From Acidiluteibacter sp963716125 (GTDB lineage: Bacteria; Bacteroidota; Bacteroidia; Flavobacteriales_E; Vicingaceae), in contig OY970294.1 in the NCBI GenBank assembly GCA_963716125.1, positions 1,488,001 to 1,552,000 on the forward strand: DNA of 64,000 bases, in the 5' to 3' direction. The notes beneath the pieces are model-generated. The model was not told the DNA's origin and made no database searches. It saw only the letters and a program-made list of their open reading frames with translations. How positions within the stretch are numbered: the stretch's first letter is position 1; every line of letters starts with the position of its first letter. Positions 1-9,430 of the stretch are shown one piece after another. The translations under genes were made by a program, and so were the position numbers.

Positions 1-1720
1 AATGCAGTGTTGCTAAATCATCACTCATAATTTGAAGTGCATATAGCAAATAATCTAAATATTGAATCTCTGCAATTGGTCTCAAACCTCTCATTGCCAT
101 TCCTATTCCTTGTCCGAGTATGGTAGCTTCACGAATGCCAGTATCACTTACTCTTATTTCTCCATACTTTTCTTGCATGCCCTCCAAACCTTGGTTGACA
201 TCTCCAATCTTTCCTGAATCTTCTCCAAAAATTAAAGTATTCGGGTATTTTGAGAATAATTCATCAAAATTATCTCTTAAAACCACTCTACCATCTACTT
301 CTTCAGAGGCGTCTGTATAGGTTGGTTTAATTTCTTCTATTCTTAATGGACTATCTTCTGAATTAGAATATAAATGAGAACTATAACGATCGTTATTTTT
401 TTCTTGATACTTATCTAACCAATTAATTATAGATTGTTTATGAGATAAATTTTCATTCCTTACTAATCTCAAACTTTTTTTAGCTGTAGAAATATTATCT
501 TTTCGAATAGGTTCCGAATTGCTAGCTAAGGTAGAAATGATTTCATTTATTTCGGTAGAATTATTGCTTTCATCCGCCAATTGACTCAATAAATCAACTA
601 TTTCATCTCTTTCTTCTTTAATTGGATTTAGATAATCGTCCCAAGCCAATTTTTTCTCATCTCTAACTTGCTTTTTAGCAGCATCTTTAATTTCATCTAA
701 TTGCTCTTGTGTAGCCAATTTCTTTTCAATGATCCATTTTCCAAATTGGGTAATACAATCAAATTCTGTTTCCCATTCTAAGCGCTCTTTAGATTTGTAT
801 CGCTCATGAGATCCTGAAGTAGAATGACCTTGAGGCTGAGTGACTTCTTCTACATGTATTAAAACAGGAATATGCTCATTTCTAGCAATTTCTGTAGCTT
901 TTTCATAAGTGTTAATCAAATGTACATAATCCCAACCTTTGGTTTTTAAAATTTCATAACCATTACTTCCTTTACCATCTCTCTGAAATCCTTTTAAAAC
1001 TTCTGAAATATTTTCTTTGGTGGTTTGGTATTTTTTAGGAACAGAAATTCCATGCCCATCATCCCAAACAGACATAATCATAGGCACTTGCAAAACACCT
1101 GCAGCATTGATAGTTTCCCAAAATAAACCTTCTGATGTAGAAGCATCACCAATGGTACCAAAAGCGACTTCATTTCCGTTATTAGAAAAATTAGTCCAAT
1201 CTGAAAGCGCATCTAAACCTCTATAAACCTTTGATGCTTGCGCTAAACCCAATAATCGAGGCATTTGACCTGCAGTAGGAGAAATATCAGCAGATGAATT
1301 TTTTTGTTTTGTTAAATTTTTCCAACTTCCATCTTCATTTAAACTTCTCGTTGCAAAGTGACCATTCATAGATCTACCGCCTGAAGCTGGCTCTAATTCT
1401 ACATTAGGATTGGCGTATAGCTGCGCAAAAAATTCTCTAACAGTCAATTGACCAATTGCCATCATAAATGTTTGATCGCGGTAATAACCTGATCTAAAGT
1501 CGCCATTTTTAAAAAACTTAGCCATGGCTAATTGTGGAACTTCTTTTCCATCACCAAATATTCCAAACTTCGCTTTGCCAGTTAAAACCTCTCTTCTTCC
1601 TAATAAAGAAGTCTCTCTGCTTAAAACAGCTAATTTATAATCTGAAATAATGTCATTTTTAAATTCTTCCTGAGTCATTTTCTTTTGCTCTGAAATCTCT
1701 ACTGCTGCCTCTTTACTCAT
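1..1720 (-). CDS. Fused alpha-ketoacid dehydrogenase E1 alpha-beta component (partial, 3' end beyond window)
   Basis: Thiamine-diphosphate E1 component of a 2-oxoacid (probably branched-chain) dehydrogenase complex, which decarboxylates the ketoacid and passes the acyl group to E2. I translated the minus strand from ATG at 1720 (MSKEAAVEISEQ); about 573 codons are open to the window edge. The alpha half carries the TPP/Mg motif GDASTSEGLFWETINAAG near residue 190. The beta half begins near residue 460 and contains LIFGEDSGKIGDVNQGLEG and AEIQYLDYLLYALQ. Alpha and beta are fused in one chain, as is common in Bacteroidota. The C-terminal beta part lies outside the window. Substrate preference cannot be settled from sequence alone. 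Confidence 0.9.
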   Translation of the reverse strand, partial: MSKEAAVEISEQKKMTQEEFKNDIISDYKLAVLSRETSLLGRREVLTGKAKFGIFGDGKEVPQLAMAKFFKNGDFRSGYYRDQTFMMAIGQLTVREFFAQLYANPNVELEPASGGRSMNGHFATRSLNEDGSWKNLTKQKNSSADISPTAGQMPRLLGLAQASKVYRGLDALSDWTNFSNNGNEVAFGTIGDASTSEGLFWETINAAGVLQVPMIMSVWDDGHGISVPKKYQTTKENISEVLKGFQRDGKGSNGYEILKTKGWDYVHLINTYEKATEIARNEHIPVLIHVEEVTQPQGHSTSGSHERYKSKERLEWETEFDCITQFGKWIIEKKLATQEQLDEIKDAAKKQVRDEKKLAWDDYLNPIKEERDEIVDLLSQLADESNNSTEINEIISTLASNSEPIRKDNISTAKKSLRLVRNENLSHKQSIINWLDKYQEKNNDRYSSHLYSNSEDSPLRIEEIKPTYTDASEEVDGRVVLRDNFDELFSKYPNTLIFGEDSGKIGDVNQGLEGMQEKYGEIRVSDTGIREATILGQGIGMAMRGLRPIAEIQYLDYLLYALQIMSDDLATLH

Positions 1721-1805
1721 GGTCTATAATTTTAAAAATTTTTGCTCCTGAAAGCGAAATTAAGAAAAAAACATCTTTTATAATTTGCATTTCATCATTT
1801 AACAT

Positions 1806-1835
1806 AAGAAAACAGGAGACGGTTGCCTCCTGTTT
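1806..1835 (-). terminator. Rho-independent terminator of the PspC operon
   Basis: A perfect 9-bp stem, AAACAGGAG at 1810-1818 and CTCCTGTTT at 1827-1835, is followed on the minus strand by a T-rich run. It lies downstream of the minus-strand operon 1996-5008 and upstream of the E1 gene, so it separates the two transcripts. Confidence 0.7.
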
Positions 1836-1995
1836 AATAGTGCCGTGTAAGTGTAATTGATTAAAAAATTGTTTAACTGTAGTTTAATAATCATTTGGAA
1901 TAGGCACGCGGTAAGTTAAGCATTTTATTTCATTTTTTTTATTTCATATCTATCTAATTCACTATTAGTTTTTAAATTAACTTCCCATTTTATCT

Positions 1996-2184
1996 TCAAA
2001 AATGGAAGATATTGAAGTAATGTATATATTTTTTTGAATCATTTTGGCTAGGATTCTCTACTGTTTTCCATTTTGCTTTATTCATTACTTTTTCATGAAT
2101 ATTTTCACAAAATAGGTTGATAGACAACCCAAATAGTAACAAACTAATAGCAAAAACGCTAATGTATTTTTTTAGATTTACCAT
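1996..2184 (-). CDS. Small secreted or membrane hypothetical protein, 62 aa
   Basis: No recognised family. The start codon overlaps the last bases of the PspC gene (stop at 2178), which suggests translational coupling at the end of the operon. Residues 1-26 (MVNLKKYISVFAISLLLFGL) look like a signal peptide or single membrane segment with a short polar tail. A terminator follows at 1806-1835. It may be real because of the overlap and the signal-like N-terminus, but the coding evidence is thin. Confidence 0.45.
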   Translation of the reverse strand: MVNLKKYISVFAISLLLFGLSINLFCENIHEKVMNKAKWKTVENPSQNDSKKYIHYFNIFHF

Positions 2185-3815
2185 TTTGAAGTAGTATCAT
2201 TTTCTAATTCATCACTTTTTACACCGTCAATATATTCACAATCTAAGCAGTTTAAACCATTGGATAACATTATCCAGGTTTCGCCAACCATATCCCAATC
2301 GTAATCATTGTTTTTATTTTTGATGTCATAAATTATATTTTCTGAACCGTCTTGCAAGGCTATTTTTGAACCGATAGGCAAGTAAATGTGCACTTTAACT
2401 TCTTGATGTCTGTATTTTTGTTGCGTATCAAAAAAGATATAAGGTGAAAATTTTAGCGTAGAATCTTGTAACAAATAATTAAATTCAATCTGTTCGGCAC
2501 GTTCACCTGCATTTTTTCTATTCAGGCCTCTAGCTTCTTTTTCTATTTTAATTCTAATTTTATTTCCACTTGTTGGCAATACATCCACTTCCAAATCATG
2601 AGCATATATTTTGCCATCTTCTAACCACAATTTACTCTCGAATGAAGGCACAAAAATTGAGTTACTCCATTCGTCATCCGATTGTATGTCGGAGAGATAT
2701 ACCGTATTAGAAGGGCTATTCCAAACTATCTCAGAACTTACTTTTTGTTTCTTTCTAAATTCTCTAGTTGTTTTAGAAAAGATAAAAATGGCCATTATCA
2801 CGCCAACTATCCAAAGAGAAGCCATTCCTATACCTATTGCTTTGTTATTGGTTTTTAAGTTGAATAATATTTTTATTCCACTATAAAGTAAAAAGATAAC
2901 AGGTATTCCAATTAATAATATAATTGTAAAAATGGTCAGTGTAGAAGGGATGCCTTCACCAACTACAGCATTGAATAAATCAAATGATTGAATAGTAAAT
3001 ATTTCTTCGCTATTTGTAATCGTAACTATATCAGAGTTAAAAACAGTTGCTAATAGTGAAATTAATAGGGCTACACCTGTTATTATCAATATTACACCAA
3101 TAAATTTGACAAAAATCTTGAAAGCAAAAACCAAAATACTAACTAAAAAATTTGCCACTTTAGAAGCAACGGATTCCGCTTTTTTAGCAAAATCTTTCCC
3201 TTTTTCACCATTAAAGGTGTCTTTCATATCATTAAAGCGGTCTTCTACGTTTTTTTTTATATTGTCTAAGTTGACTGCTTCCCCTTTCATTTCTAGTTTT
3301 TCGGCAGTTGTTTTAGCCTTAGGAATGATTATCCATAATATGATATAAGGAATCACACCAAAGCCCCAAACGAAGAACATAATTAAGAAGGCTGCTCTAA
3401 TCCAAATACGATCTACACCAAAGTAATAACCAATACCTGAACAAACGCCACCTAACACTTTATCATCTTCATCACGATAAATTCTTTTATTATTGGCTGA
3501 TTTGTTCCACGAAAAATTGCTTTGCCAATCGCTTTTAGGTTCATCTTCTGTTCCCTCAAAGTATTGTTCAGGTTCACCCATTGTTTCCACTACATAATCT
3601 ATGTCTGCAATGATGATTACTTCACGTAAAGCACCCATGCGTTCTTTAAACAACTCTGCAATACGCATTTCTATGTCAGCCATTATTTCTTCCCTACTTT
3701 CTGTACTCGATAAGTAGTTTTTTATGGCTGATAAATAGACATTTAACTTATCGTAGGCATCTACTTCTATATTAAATACTATTCCGCTTATGTTTACTGT
3801 TACTGTCTTATTCAT
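2178..3815 (-). CDS. PspC domain-containing membrane protein, 545 aa
   Basis: Member of the phage-shock-protein C family; these are inner-membrane proteins linked to envelope-stress sensing. Residues 1-90 form a soluble alpha-beta domain. The PspC domain lies at about 111-172 (RIYRDEDDKVLGGVCSGIGY, then two membrane segments). Three or four more membrane segments follow at about 225-375, and then a soluble C-terminal region of about 170 residues that may be a beta-rich sensor. It lies 17 nt downstream of a PadR regulator gene, the usual Bacteroidota pairing, so PadR probably controls it. Confidence 0.9.
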   Translation of the reverse strand: MNKTVTVNISGIVFNIEVDAYDKLNVYLSAIKNYLSSTESREEIMADIEMRIAELFKERMGALREVIIIADIDYVVETMGEPEQYFEGTEDEPKSDWQSNFSWNKSANNKRIYRDEDDKVLGGVCSGIGYYFGVDRIWIRAAFLIMFFVWGFGVIPYIILWIIIPKAKTTAEKLEMKGEAVNLDNIKKNVEDRFNDMKDTFNGEKGKDFAKKAESVASKVANFLVSILVFAFKIFVKFIGVILIITGVALLISLLATVFNSDIVTITNSEEIFTIQSFDLFNAVVGEGIPSTLTIFTIILLIGIPVIFLLYSGIKILFNLKTNNKAIGIGMASLWIVGVIMAIFIFSKTTREFRKKQKVSSEIVWNSPSNTVYLSDIQSDDEWSNSIFVPSFESKLWLEDGKIYAHDLEVDVLPTSGNKIRIKIEKEARGLNRKNAGERAEQIEFNYLLQDSTLKFSPYIFFDTQQKYRHQEVKVHIYLPIGSKIALQDGSENIIYDIKNKNNDYDWDMVGETWIMLSNGLNCLDCEYIDGVKSDELENDTTSKW

Positions 3816-3832
3816 TGTTAAGATGGTTTATA

Positions 3833-4165
3833 TTATTGGTTTTGTTTTTTGGTTAATTCTACTGCCTTCACTAAGTCAGACCATGTATTATCTAGTTCTT
3901 TTAGGAATTTTTCTCCTTTTTCAGTGAGTTGATAATATTTTCTAGGTGGACCCGATTTGCTTTCTTCCCAACGATAGGAGAGAAGCTCAGCATTTTTAAG
4001 CCGAGTTAGTAAAGGATAAAGCGTGCCTTCTACTACTATTAATTTCCCTAATTTCAGTTGATTAATAATTTCAGATGGATAAGCTTCTCCACTTGAAAGT
4101 ATAGCTAAAATGCAATACTCCAAGACTCCTTTACGCATTTGCGCTTGTGTGTTTTCTAATTTCAT
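3833..4165 (-). CDS. PadR family transcriptional regulator, 110 aa
   Basis: Winged-helix repressor of the PadR-s1 type; full length for the family. The recognisable core is RKGVLEYCILAILSSGEAYP (helix-turn-helix start) followed by VEGTLYPLLTRLKNAELLSY (recognition helix and wing) and RKYYQLTEKGEKFL. It overlaps the upstream gene by 4 nt and precedes the PspC gene by 17 nt, so all are co-transcribed. It probably represses its own operon in response to an envelope or small-molecule signal; the ligand is unknown. Confidence 0.92.
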   Translation of the reverse strand: MKLENTQAQMRKGVLEYCILAILSSGEAYPSEIINQLKLGKLIVVEGTLYPLLTRLKNAELLSYRWEESKSGPPRKYYQLTEKGEKFLKELDNTWSDLVKAVELTKKQNQ

Positions 4166-4620
4166 TTTTTATTCTTCACTTTAATATTTCCATAGATGGA
4201 TAAAACAATCGTTTTTCCATCATTATCTACCACAAAATGTGCTTCTTTTACTTGTTTGCCACTTCTTTCAACTAATAGAGAGACTTCTGAGTCAGAATTA
4301 TCTTCTTCTTCCATATCAACTAATTCAAAACCTTTTTTTAAAAACATTTTCTTAACTGTTGATCCAGTGTATTCATTATCTATAATCAATAAATTACCTT
4401 TTAGGAAATCACCTCCAATCCAATTTTCTTTACCATTTAAATCTATATCTACATCAAAGGCATCAATTATTTCTTTGGAAATAGACATACTAAAACTATT
4501 TTCACTGTTTGAAAGTTCATTTAGAATTTCTTTAGATGATTGGTTTTGACCTATGGATCTAAAAGAAGTTAATTGAAATCCAATCAAAAATACAAGTATT
4601 ATAAGGTTAAATTTTTTCAT
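4162..4620 (-). CDS. DUF4252-like secreted protein, about 152 aa
   Basis: A signal peptide (MKKFNLIILVFLIGFQLTSF) starts at the ATG at 4620; the open frame runs further upstream, but this internal start fits the signal sequence. The mature part has short strands and acidic turns resembling DUF4252 proteins, a Bacteroidota family of unknown function often found next to stress sigma factors or PspC and PadR. The stop overlaps the PadR start by 4 nt. The function is unknown; envelope-stress association is inferred from the operon. Confidence 0.6.
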   Translation of the reverse strand: MKKFNLIILVFLIGFQLTSFRSIGQNQSSKEILNELSNSENSFSMSISKEIIDAFDVDIDLNGKENWIGGDFLKGNLLIIDNEYTGSTVKKMFLKKGFELVDMEEEDNSDSEVSLLVERSGKQVKEAHFVVDNDGKTIVLSIYGNIKVKNKK

Positions 4621-4630
4621 TTTATGAATT

Positions 4631-5008
4631 TTAATAAGCAAAAAATATAAAATCATTTTCAATAGCATTTAAAACTATTTTTATAAATGTAAATGCTAGT
4701 AGCATTATTCCAAAACTGATTAAAAACTGTTGTGTTTTAAAAATTCTGTTTTCAATAATAATCTCATCAACAACATTCCCATTTTCAAGCACTAAATAGA
4801 CAGGTTGTCCTATCAATTTTCTCCAAGCGTTTTTTACAGCGTATTTTATTTCGTAATTCTTGTTTTCAATTAATAATTTATGGGTTTTATTAAAAAGACC
4901 TCTCTTACTACTTTTTGAATAATTATTAATATATACCGTTTCCTTTCCGAGAAAGGTTTGATGAATTTCTATTCTTTCATTTTCTATTTTGAATGTTGAT
5001 ATTTTCAT
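4631..5008 (-). CDS. Hypothetical membrane protein, 125 aa
   Basis: First gene of the minus-strand run that leads through the DUF4252-like, PadR and PspC genes; it ends 11 nt before the next start. About 85 soluble, beta-rich residues (ENERIEIHQTFLGKETVYIN) are followed by one hydrophobic helix at about 90-112 (QQFLISFGIMLLAFTFIKIV). The N-terminus resembles a small pleckstrin-like or Ig-like sheet, but I do not recognise the family. Confidence 0.65.
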   Translation of the reverse strand: MKISTFKIENERIEIHQTFLGKETVYINNYSKSSKRGLFNKTHKLLIENKNYEIKYAVKNAWRKLIGQPVYLVLENGNVVDEIIIENRIFKTQQFLISFGIMLLAFTFIKIVLNAIENDFIFFAY

Positions 5009-5195
5009 AACTCAGATTAAAATGTTTTACAAAGATATGTTTAAAGGAAGGTATTATGCAATACAAAGTACCTTTTATTTTGAATTTTATTTTATAAATG
5101 GTAAAATAATGGGATAATTGGGAAACTAAAAGGATGAAGAAGCGAATAAATCGATTTGCTTTTATAATTTTGGAAACAAATAATTTAAAATAAAA

Positions 5196-5918
5196 ATGGA
5201 AATATTTTTACAAGCTGAAATATGGATAAGTTTACTGACATTGACCTTTTTAGAGATTGTTTTAGGAATAGACAATATTATTTTTATCTCTATAGTTGCA
5301 GATAAGTTACCTAAAGAAAATCAGGCTAGGGCTAGAAACATTGGGTTGATTTTAGCAATTGTGATCCGTATCTTTTTATTGATGGGAATTTCTTATATCG
5401 TTCATTTGACGGAACCATTATTTAGCATTTTCGAATTAGATATTAGTGTTAGAGACCTTATATTGATTGCTGGAGGATTATTTCTATTGGCAAAAAGTAC
5501 TACTGAAATTCACCATAAAGTAAATGGAGATGAACAAGAAGTTGCATTGGGAGGCAAGGGCAAAATGACAGTGAAAGGTGCAATTTTTCAAATCATTATT
5601 TTAGATATTGTATTTTCTTTTGATTCTATTTTAACAGCTGTAGGCTTAAGTGATCATTTGCCTGTAATGATAGCTGCTGTTGTAATTTCTTTAGGAGTTA
5701 TGTTAGCTTTTGCTGGTAAAATAGCAGCATTTATCAATGAGCAACCCACTATTCAGATGCTAGCCTTGTCATTTTTGATTATGATTGGAACTTTATTAAT
5801 CTTAGATGGATTTCATGTGCATGTTCCAAAGGGATATATTTACTTTTCTTTAGTATTCAGTTTACTGGTAGAGTTTCTAAATCAAAAAATGCGCAAGAAG
5901 AGAGAAACAAAAGGATAA
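5196..5918 (+). CDS. TerC family integral membrane protein, 240 aa
   Basis: Seven hydrophobic helices with the family signatures FLEIVLGIDNIIFISIVADK near the N-terminus and DIVFSFDSILTAVGLSDHLP in the middle. The conserved acidic residues in these helices are thought to handle metal ions; relatives act in tellurite resistance or in Mn export and metal loading of exported proteins. Length is normal for the short YkoY or YjbE-like subfamily. It is a single-gene unit, convergent with the broken lipoprotein gene, and shares the bidirectional terminator that overlaps its stop codon. Confidence 0.93.
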   Translation: MEIFLQAEIWISLLTLTFLEIVLGIDNIIFISIVADKLPKENQARARNIGLILAIVIRIFLLMGISYIVHLTEPLFSIFELDISVRDLILIAGGLFLLAKSTTEIHHKVNGDEQEVALGGKGKMTVKGAIFQIIILDIVFSFDSILTAVGLSDHLPVMIAAVVISLGVMLAFAGKIAAFINEQPTIQMLALSFLIMIGTLLILDGFHVHVPKGYIYFSLVFSLLVEFLNQKMRKKRETKG

Positions 5919-5940
5919 GCTTTTAAAACTTATCCTTTTT
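5911..5940. terminator. Bidirectional terminator
   Basis: Perfect inverted repeat AAGGATAAG (5911-5919) and CTTATCCTT (5929-5937) with T-rich sequence on the right and A-rich sequence on the left. It overlaps the terC stop codon and serves the convergent gene ending at 5950. Confidence 0.8.
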
Positions 5941-5949
5941 AATTATTTT

Positions 5950-6590
5950 TTATAATTCTACGACTATATCAATATCTATTGGGTTTGGATCTAATTCATA
6001 TCCTGTAGCTGTATTTTTAACATAAGGATTTAAACGAATAATACCTCTTTTACCTTTAACTGTTTCAAAGAAAACATAAGGATAGTCAGGAAAGTTATCA
6101 TTTACCGAAAGTTTAGCTTCATTATCAGACGTAAGGTCAAAGTTAGCTGGAAAACTATCTCTTAGAATTATTGAATTGTTAGAGCCTGAAATCTTATCAA
6201 AATCGACGAATGTGTCAGCCATCATTAACATTGTTTCATTTCTAACACTATATGAGGCTAACCCTGACGACTTGGTGTACCTTGATCTCCATAAAAAATG
6301 GGAAGAACCGCCACAAAAACAACCTGCATAATCTATATCTAAAAATATACGTTCATCTCTACCATTTCTATACAATATAACCATAAGCAATATCAACATC
6401 ATTCTGATGTGACTGTCCTTCAGAAACACTGTATAGTTTTCCATTGGTAAAGTCTATACCAAAATTTACATTTTGAACTGCTACGTTTTTTCTTCTGCTG
6501 GATTTTTTTCCTCTTTATAAAAAGGATTATAAGCAAAGGTCTCAAGAAAGTTTAAAAGTAGTATACATTTTAAATCCTTTTTAATTAGAG
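5950..6590 (-). pseudogene. Broken lipoprotein-like gene with two frameshifts
   Basis: Three minus-strand reading frames join into one protein. The first, about 6590-6495, gives KKDLKCILLLNFLETFAYNP then FYKEEKNPAEEK, which resembles a decayed lipoprotein signal without an ATG. The second gives NVAVQNVNFGIDFTNGKLYS and VSEGQSHQNDVDIAYGY, reaching TAG near 6372. The third gives NGRDERIFLDIDYAGCFCGG to the stop at 5950. The shifts fall in an A-run near 6490 and near 6372. The intact C-terminal frame is long, so the damage is recent or is assembly error, but the missing start suggests real decay. The family is unknown. Confidence 0.65.
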
Positions 6591-6654
6591 AAATACAGTA
6601 TTTGGATTTTGTAAAATCATTTTTTATATCAAAGTTCTTATTTGAAAACTCTAT

Positions 6655-6690
6655 AAAAAAACCCTCTACTCCATGAAGGAATAGAGGGCA
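6655..6690 (-). terminator. Rho-independent terminator
   Basis: On the minus strand CCCTCTA (6688-6682) and TAGAGGG (6668-6662) form a stem, followed by seven Ts (6661-6655). It lies about 30 nt beyond the stop of the lipoprotein gene at 6717. Confidence 0.85.
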
Positions 6691-6716
6691 ACTTTCAGTA
6701 ATAGTTGTAAATACTA

Positions 6717-7400
6717 TTAATTTTGTGCATTTCTTTCTTTTTCAGTTTCTACCTTATCTTTAATTTTAGAAGCTGGTTTATTGGCAGTTTTGATTCCTGC
6801 ATATCTTGTTTTTTGTTTAGCTACCTGTAAGTTGTCTTTTGAAGCTAAATTTGGCTCAACTACATTTTTTCTTTCGTTTAATGCATCCCAAATTAGTTCT
6901 GCTTCATTCCAATCTTCAAATGACATTGCATCTTTATTAACATCAATATAATCTACAAAATTGGTATATACACTTAGCAAGTTATCAGCCGTAACACCAT
7001 TCATAGTCATATCTCTATCTGCCGACATTACAATACTGTACATTTTATTTACAGGTGCATCAGGATTATTATCCATTGAAGTGTTCGCCATTTCTTCATC
7101 ATTCTTCATTTTCATTTCATTGGCTTTCATCTTCTTATCATTGAACTCATTTTTCAAGTCTTCAAATTCTTTCTTAGACTCTTCTGACATTTCTTCCATG
7201 TCATTTTTTACAGCCATTTCTTTGCTCTGGTAATTTTTTTCAATCTCACTCCAGTCAGCTTCTGCATCATCTGAAACGTTATTTACATAAGTTTTAAATT
7301 CTTTCAAATTCTCAGAATCTTTTTGTTGTGAATCACAACTACTTAAAAATCCCATTCCACCAATTAAAATTGTAGCTACCGCTATTTTGTACTTCTTCAT
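6717..7400 (-). CDS. Hypothetical lipoprotein, 227 aa
   Basis: A lipoprotein signal (MKKYKIAVATILIGGMGFLS) leads to a lipobox cysteine at about residue 22 (SSCDS). The mature protein is highly charged and helical, with a Lys/Glu/Met-rich coiled-coil-like stretch at about 60-105 (EEMSEESKKEFEDLKNEFND). No known domain was recognised. It is a monocistronic unit with its own terminator at 6655-6690. It is likely periplasmic and membrane-anchored; function unknown. Confidence 0.8.
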   Translation of the reverse strand: MKKYKIAVATILIGGMGFLSSCDSQQKDSENLKEFKTYVNNVSDDAEADWSEIEKNYQSKEMAVKNDMEEMSEESKKEFEDLKNEFNDKKMKANEMKMKNDEEMANTSMDNNPDAPVNKMYSIVMSADRDMTMNGVTADNLLSVYTNFVDYIDVNKDAMSFEDWNEAELIWDALNERKNVVEPNLASKDNLQVAKQKTRYAGIKTANKPASKIKDKVETEKERNAQN

Positions 7401-7576
7401 TTTGTTTAAAGTTTTAAAGTTTCTAATAATAATTCAAACCTTAAGCCAATATCAATTATTTATATTAATATTTGATTACTAGTTAATTATGTCGAATGAA
7501 TTTATTTTAAATAAGTTGGGTATGTGATATTAGACCACAGGTTGTAAAAAGGTTTGCAATAATTCCACAACTTTAT

Positions 7577-8449
7577 TTATGCACCAAAATACAATTCAGC
7601 AATTGTAAAACATGCAAATACTACAGAAGCAACACCATTAGTAGTAAAAAATGCCAAATTAACTTTAGACAAATCATTTGGTTTAACTATCAAATGTTGA
7701 TACATTAACAATAAGAGGAAAATTCCTGCTCCTAACCAATAAAATAAGCCAAAATTGGCTTGATAACCTGCATAAATGATAAAAAAAGCAGTAAAAATAT
7801 GTAGTAAAATAGAAAAGTTTAATGCGCCACTTTTGCCTAAAAAAACTGGTATTGATTTGAGATTCATTTTTTTATCAAAATCATAATCTTGCAAAGCATA
7901 AATAACATCAAAACCTGAAACCCAAAAAAGCACCGCAAAAGAAAAGTAGAGTGGAAGCCATGCAAATGAGCCAACCACCACTAGATAAGCACCAATTGGA
8001 GCTAAAGCTAAACCAATTCCCAAAATTAAATGACACAGTGCAGTAAATCTTTTAGTATAACTATATCCTAGTACAACTAATAAAGCTAATGGCGATAAGT
8101 AAAAACAAAGTGGATTGATGAAATAAGTAGTTGCAATAAATAAAACACAATTAGCAATAACAAACCATTTAGCGTGCACTGCTTTAATGGTTCCATTAGG
8201 TATTTCTCTTATTACAGCAGTTCTTTCATTGGCAGTATCAATCGTTCTATCAATATATCTATTGAAAGCCATAGCAGCATTTCTAGCGAAAATCATTGCC
8301 AACAGCATAAGTATAAAAGTCTGCCATTGAAAAGAATAGATAGAAAATTTTAAAGCTAAAAAATATCCAATTAATGCAAAAGGTAATGCAAAAAGCGTGT
8401 GACTAAATTTTACTAAAGATAAAAAGTTGCTAATTTGATTGCGTTGCAT
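7577..8449 (-). CDS. UbiA family prenyltransferase, 290 aa
   Basis: Membrane prenyltransferase that attaches a polyprenyl chain to an aromatic acid in quinone synthesis, most likely menaquinone here. Both Asp-rich motifs are present: AFNRYIDRTIDTANERTA at about 62-80 and GFDVIYALQDYDFDKKMNLK at about 178-197. There are about eight hydrophobic helices and the length is normal. It lies 18 nt after the AstE-like gene on the same strand, so it may be the last gene of that run. Annotation as MqnP or UbiA depends on which quinone pathway the organism uses, which the window does not show. Confidence 0.9.
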   Translation of the reverse strand: MQRNQISNFLSLVKFSHTLFALPFALIGYFLALKFSIYSFQWQTFILMLLAMIFARNAAMAFNRYIDRTIDTANERTAVIREIPNGTIKAVHAKWFVIANCVLFIATTYFINPLCFYLSPLALLVVLGYSYTKRFTALCHLILGIGLALAPIGAYLVVVGSFAWLPLYFSFAVLFWVSGFDVIYALQDYDFDKKMNLKSIPVFLGKSGALNFSILLHIFTAFFIIYAGYQANFGLFYWLGAGIFLLLLMYQHLIVKPNDLSKVNLAFFTTNGVASVVFACFTIAELYFGA

Positions 8450-8467
8450 GCTATTATTTTTGCAAAT

Positions 8468-9412
8468 TTAATGAATACCTATGTGGAAAAGAGCATCTCC
8501 TTGATTTACTAATGGCATATTATTGTGACCGATAATAATTCCATCATGGCTAGCTTTTACTCTTGTTTCAAATTGACCAAAGGGATCAGTGATTTTACCA
8601 ATTACTTGATTTTTTTTCACTTCTTTGCCGGAGTGAATCGTTGAGGTAAACATACCTGAACTTTTAGCTCTCACCCAATAGCTATGACTGCAAAGTACCG
8701 TTTCTTCAGCATGTGGGCAAGAATTAATCATTCCTAAATGTTTCAAAACTCTTTTTGCACCTTTTATTCCTTCTTGTATAACGTGCTCATCAAATCGCAT
8801 GGATTCTCCACCTTCAAATACTACAATAGGTTTTCCCATTTTATTGGCTTCTTTCCTTAAACTTTTATCAATCAATTTGGAAGCCATAGTAATTGGCGCA
8901 GCAAAAACTTCTGCTATTTCTTTGCTTGTTTCATCTGTTGGTGAAAAACGACATTGAGGAAAGTTATATCTACTTGCACCACCTGTATGAAAATCAATAC
9001 CTAAATCTATTTCTTTTAAAACTTTATGAGTAAGGTTATAGGCAACTCTAGCTGCTAAAGAGCCATTTAAACTTCCTGGAAAACTTCGATTAATATCTTT
9101 TCCATCAGGCACTTCTCTAGAAAAATTTAAGAAGCCATAAATATTCATAATAGGAATAGCAATCACTGAGCCTTTTTGTAAATGCTCAAAATTGTGATTG
9201 GAAATCATTCTTCTAACAATTTCTACTCCATTTACTTCATCACCGTGTAAACCTCCACTCAACAGAACAATTGGGCCTGGATTTACACTTCTATATACAT
9301 AAATAGGAAGGTCAATTTTAGTACCTGATGCCAAACGAGCAATATTGAGTGTGATAACTGTATTTTCCCCTTCTTTAACACTTTGCCTATTGATGGAAAT
9401 CATTTTTGCCAT
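8468..9412 (-). CDS. Succinylglutamate desuccinylase/aspartoacylase family protein, 314 aa
   Basis: M14-like zinc amidohydrolase of the AstE/ASPA superfamily. Metal ligands are visible in LLSGGLHGDEVNGVEIVRRM (H and E, residues about 49-68) and IDFHTGG (about 137). The C-terminal beta domain has the lipoyl-like sequence SGMFTSTIHSGKEVKKNQVI. It sits in a tight minus-strand trio with a RimK-like ligase (18 nt upstream) and a retropepsin-like zinc-protease-family protein. This trio recurs in many bacteria and is thought to add or remove amino acids on a peptide or small molecule; the exact substrate is unknown. Confidence 0.88.
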   Translation of the reverse strand: MAKMISINRQSVKEGENTVITLNIARLASGTKIDLPIYVYRSVNPGPIVLLSGGLHGDEVNGVEIVRRMISNHNFEHLQKGSVIAIPIMNIYGFLNFSREVPDGKDINRSFPGSLNGSLAARVAYNLTHKVLKEIDLGIDFHTGGASRYNFPQCRFSPTDETSKEIAEVFAAPITMASKLIDKSLRKEANKMGKPIVVFEGGESMRFDEHVIQEGIKGAKRVLKHLGMINSCPHAEETVLCSHSYWVRAKSSGMFTSTIHSGKEVKKNQVIGKITDPFGQFETRVKASHDGIIIGHNNMPLVNQGDALFHIGIH

Positions 9413-9430
9413 AGTAATTTTATTTAAATG

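Noticed and set aside
2611..3348. Plus-strand frames opposite the PspC gene
   Set aside because: Shadow frames of a strong minus-strand gene with recognisable domains.
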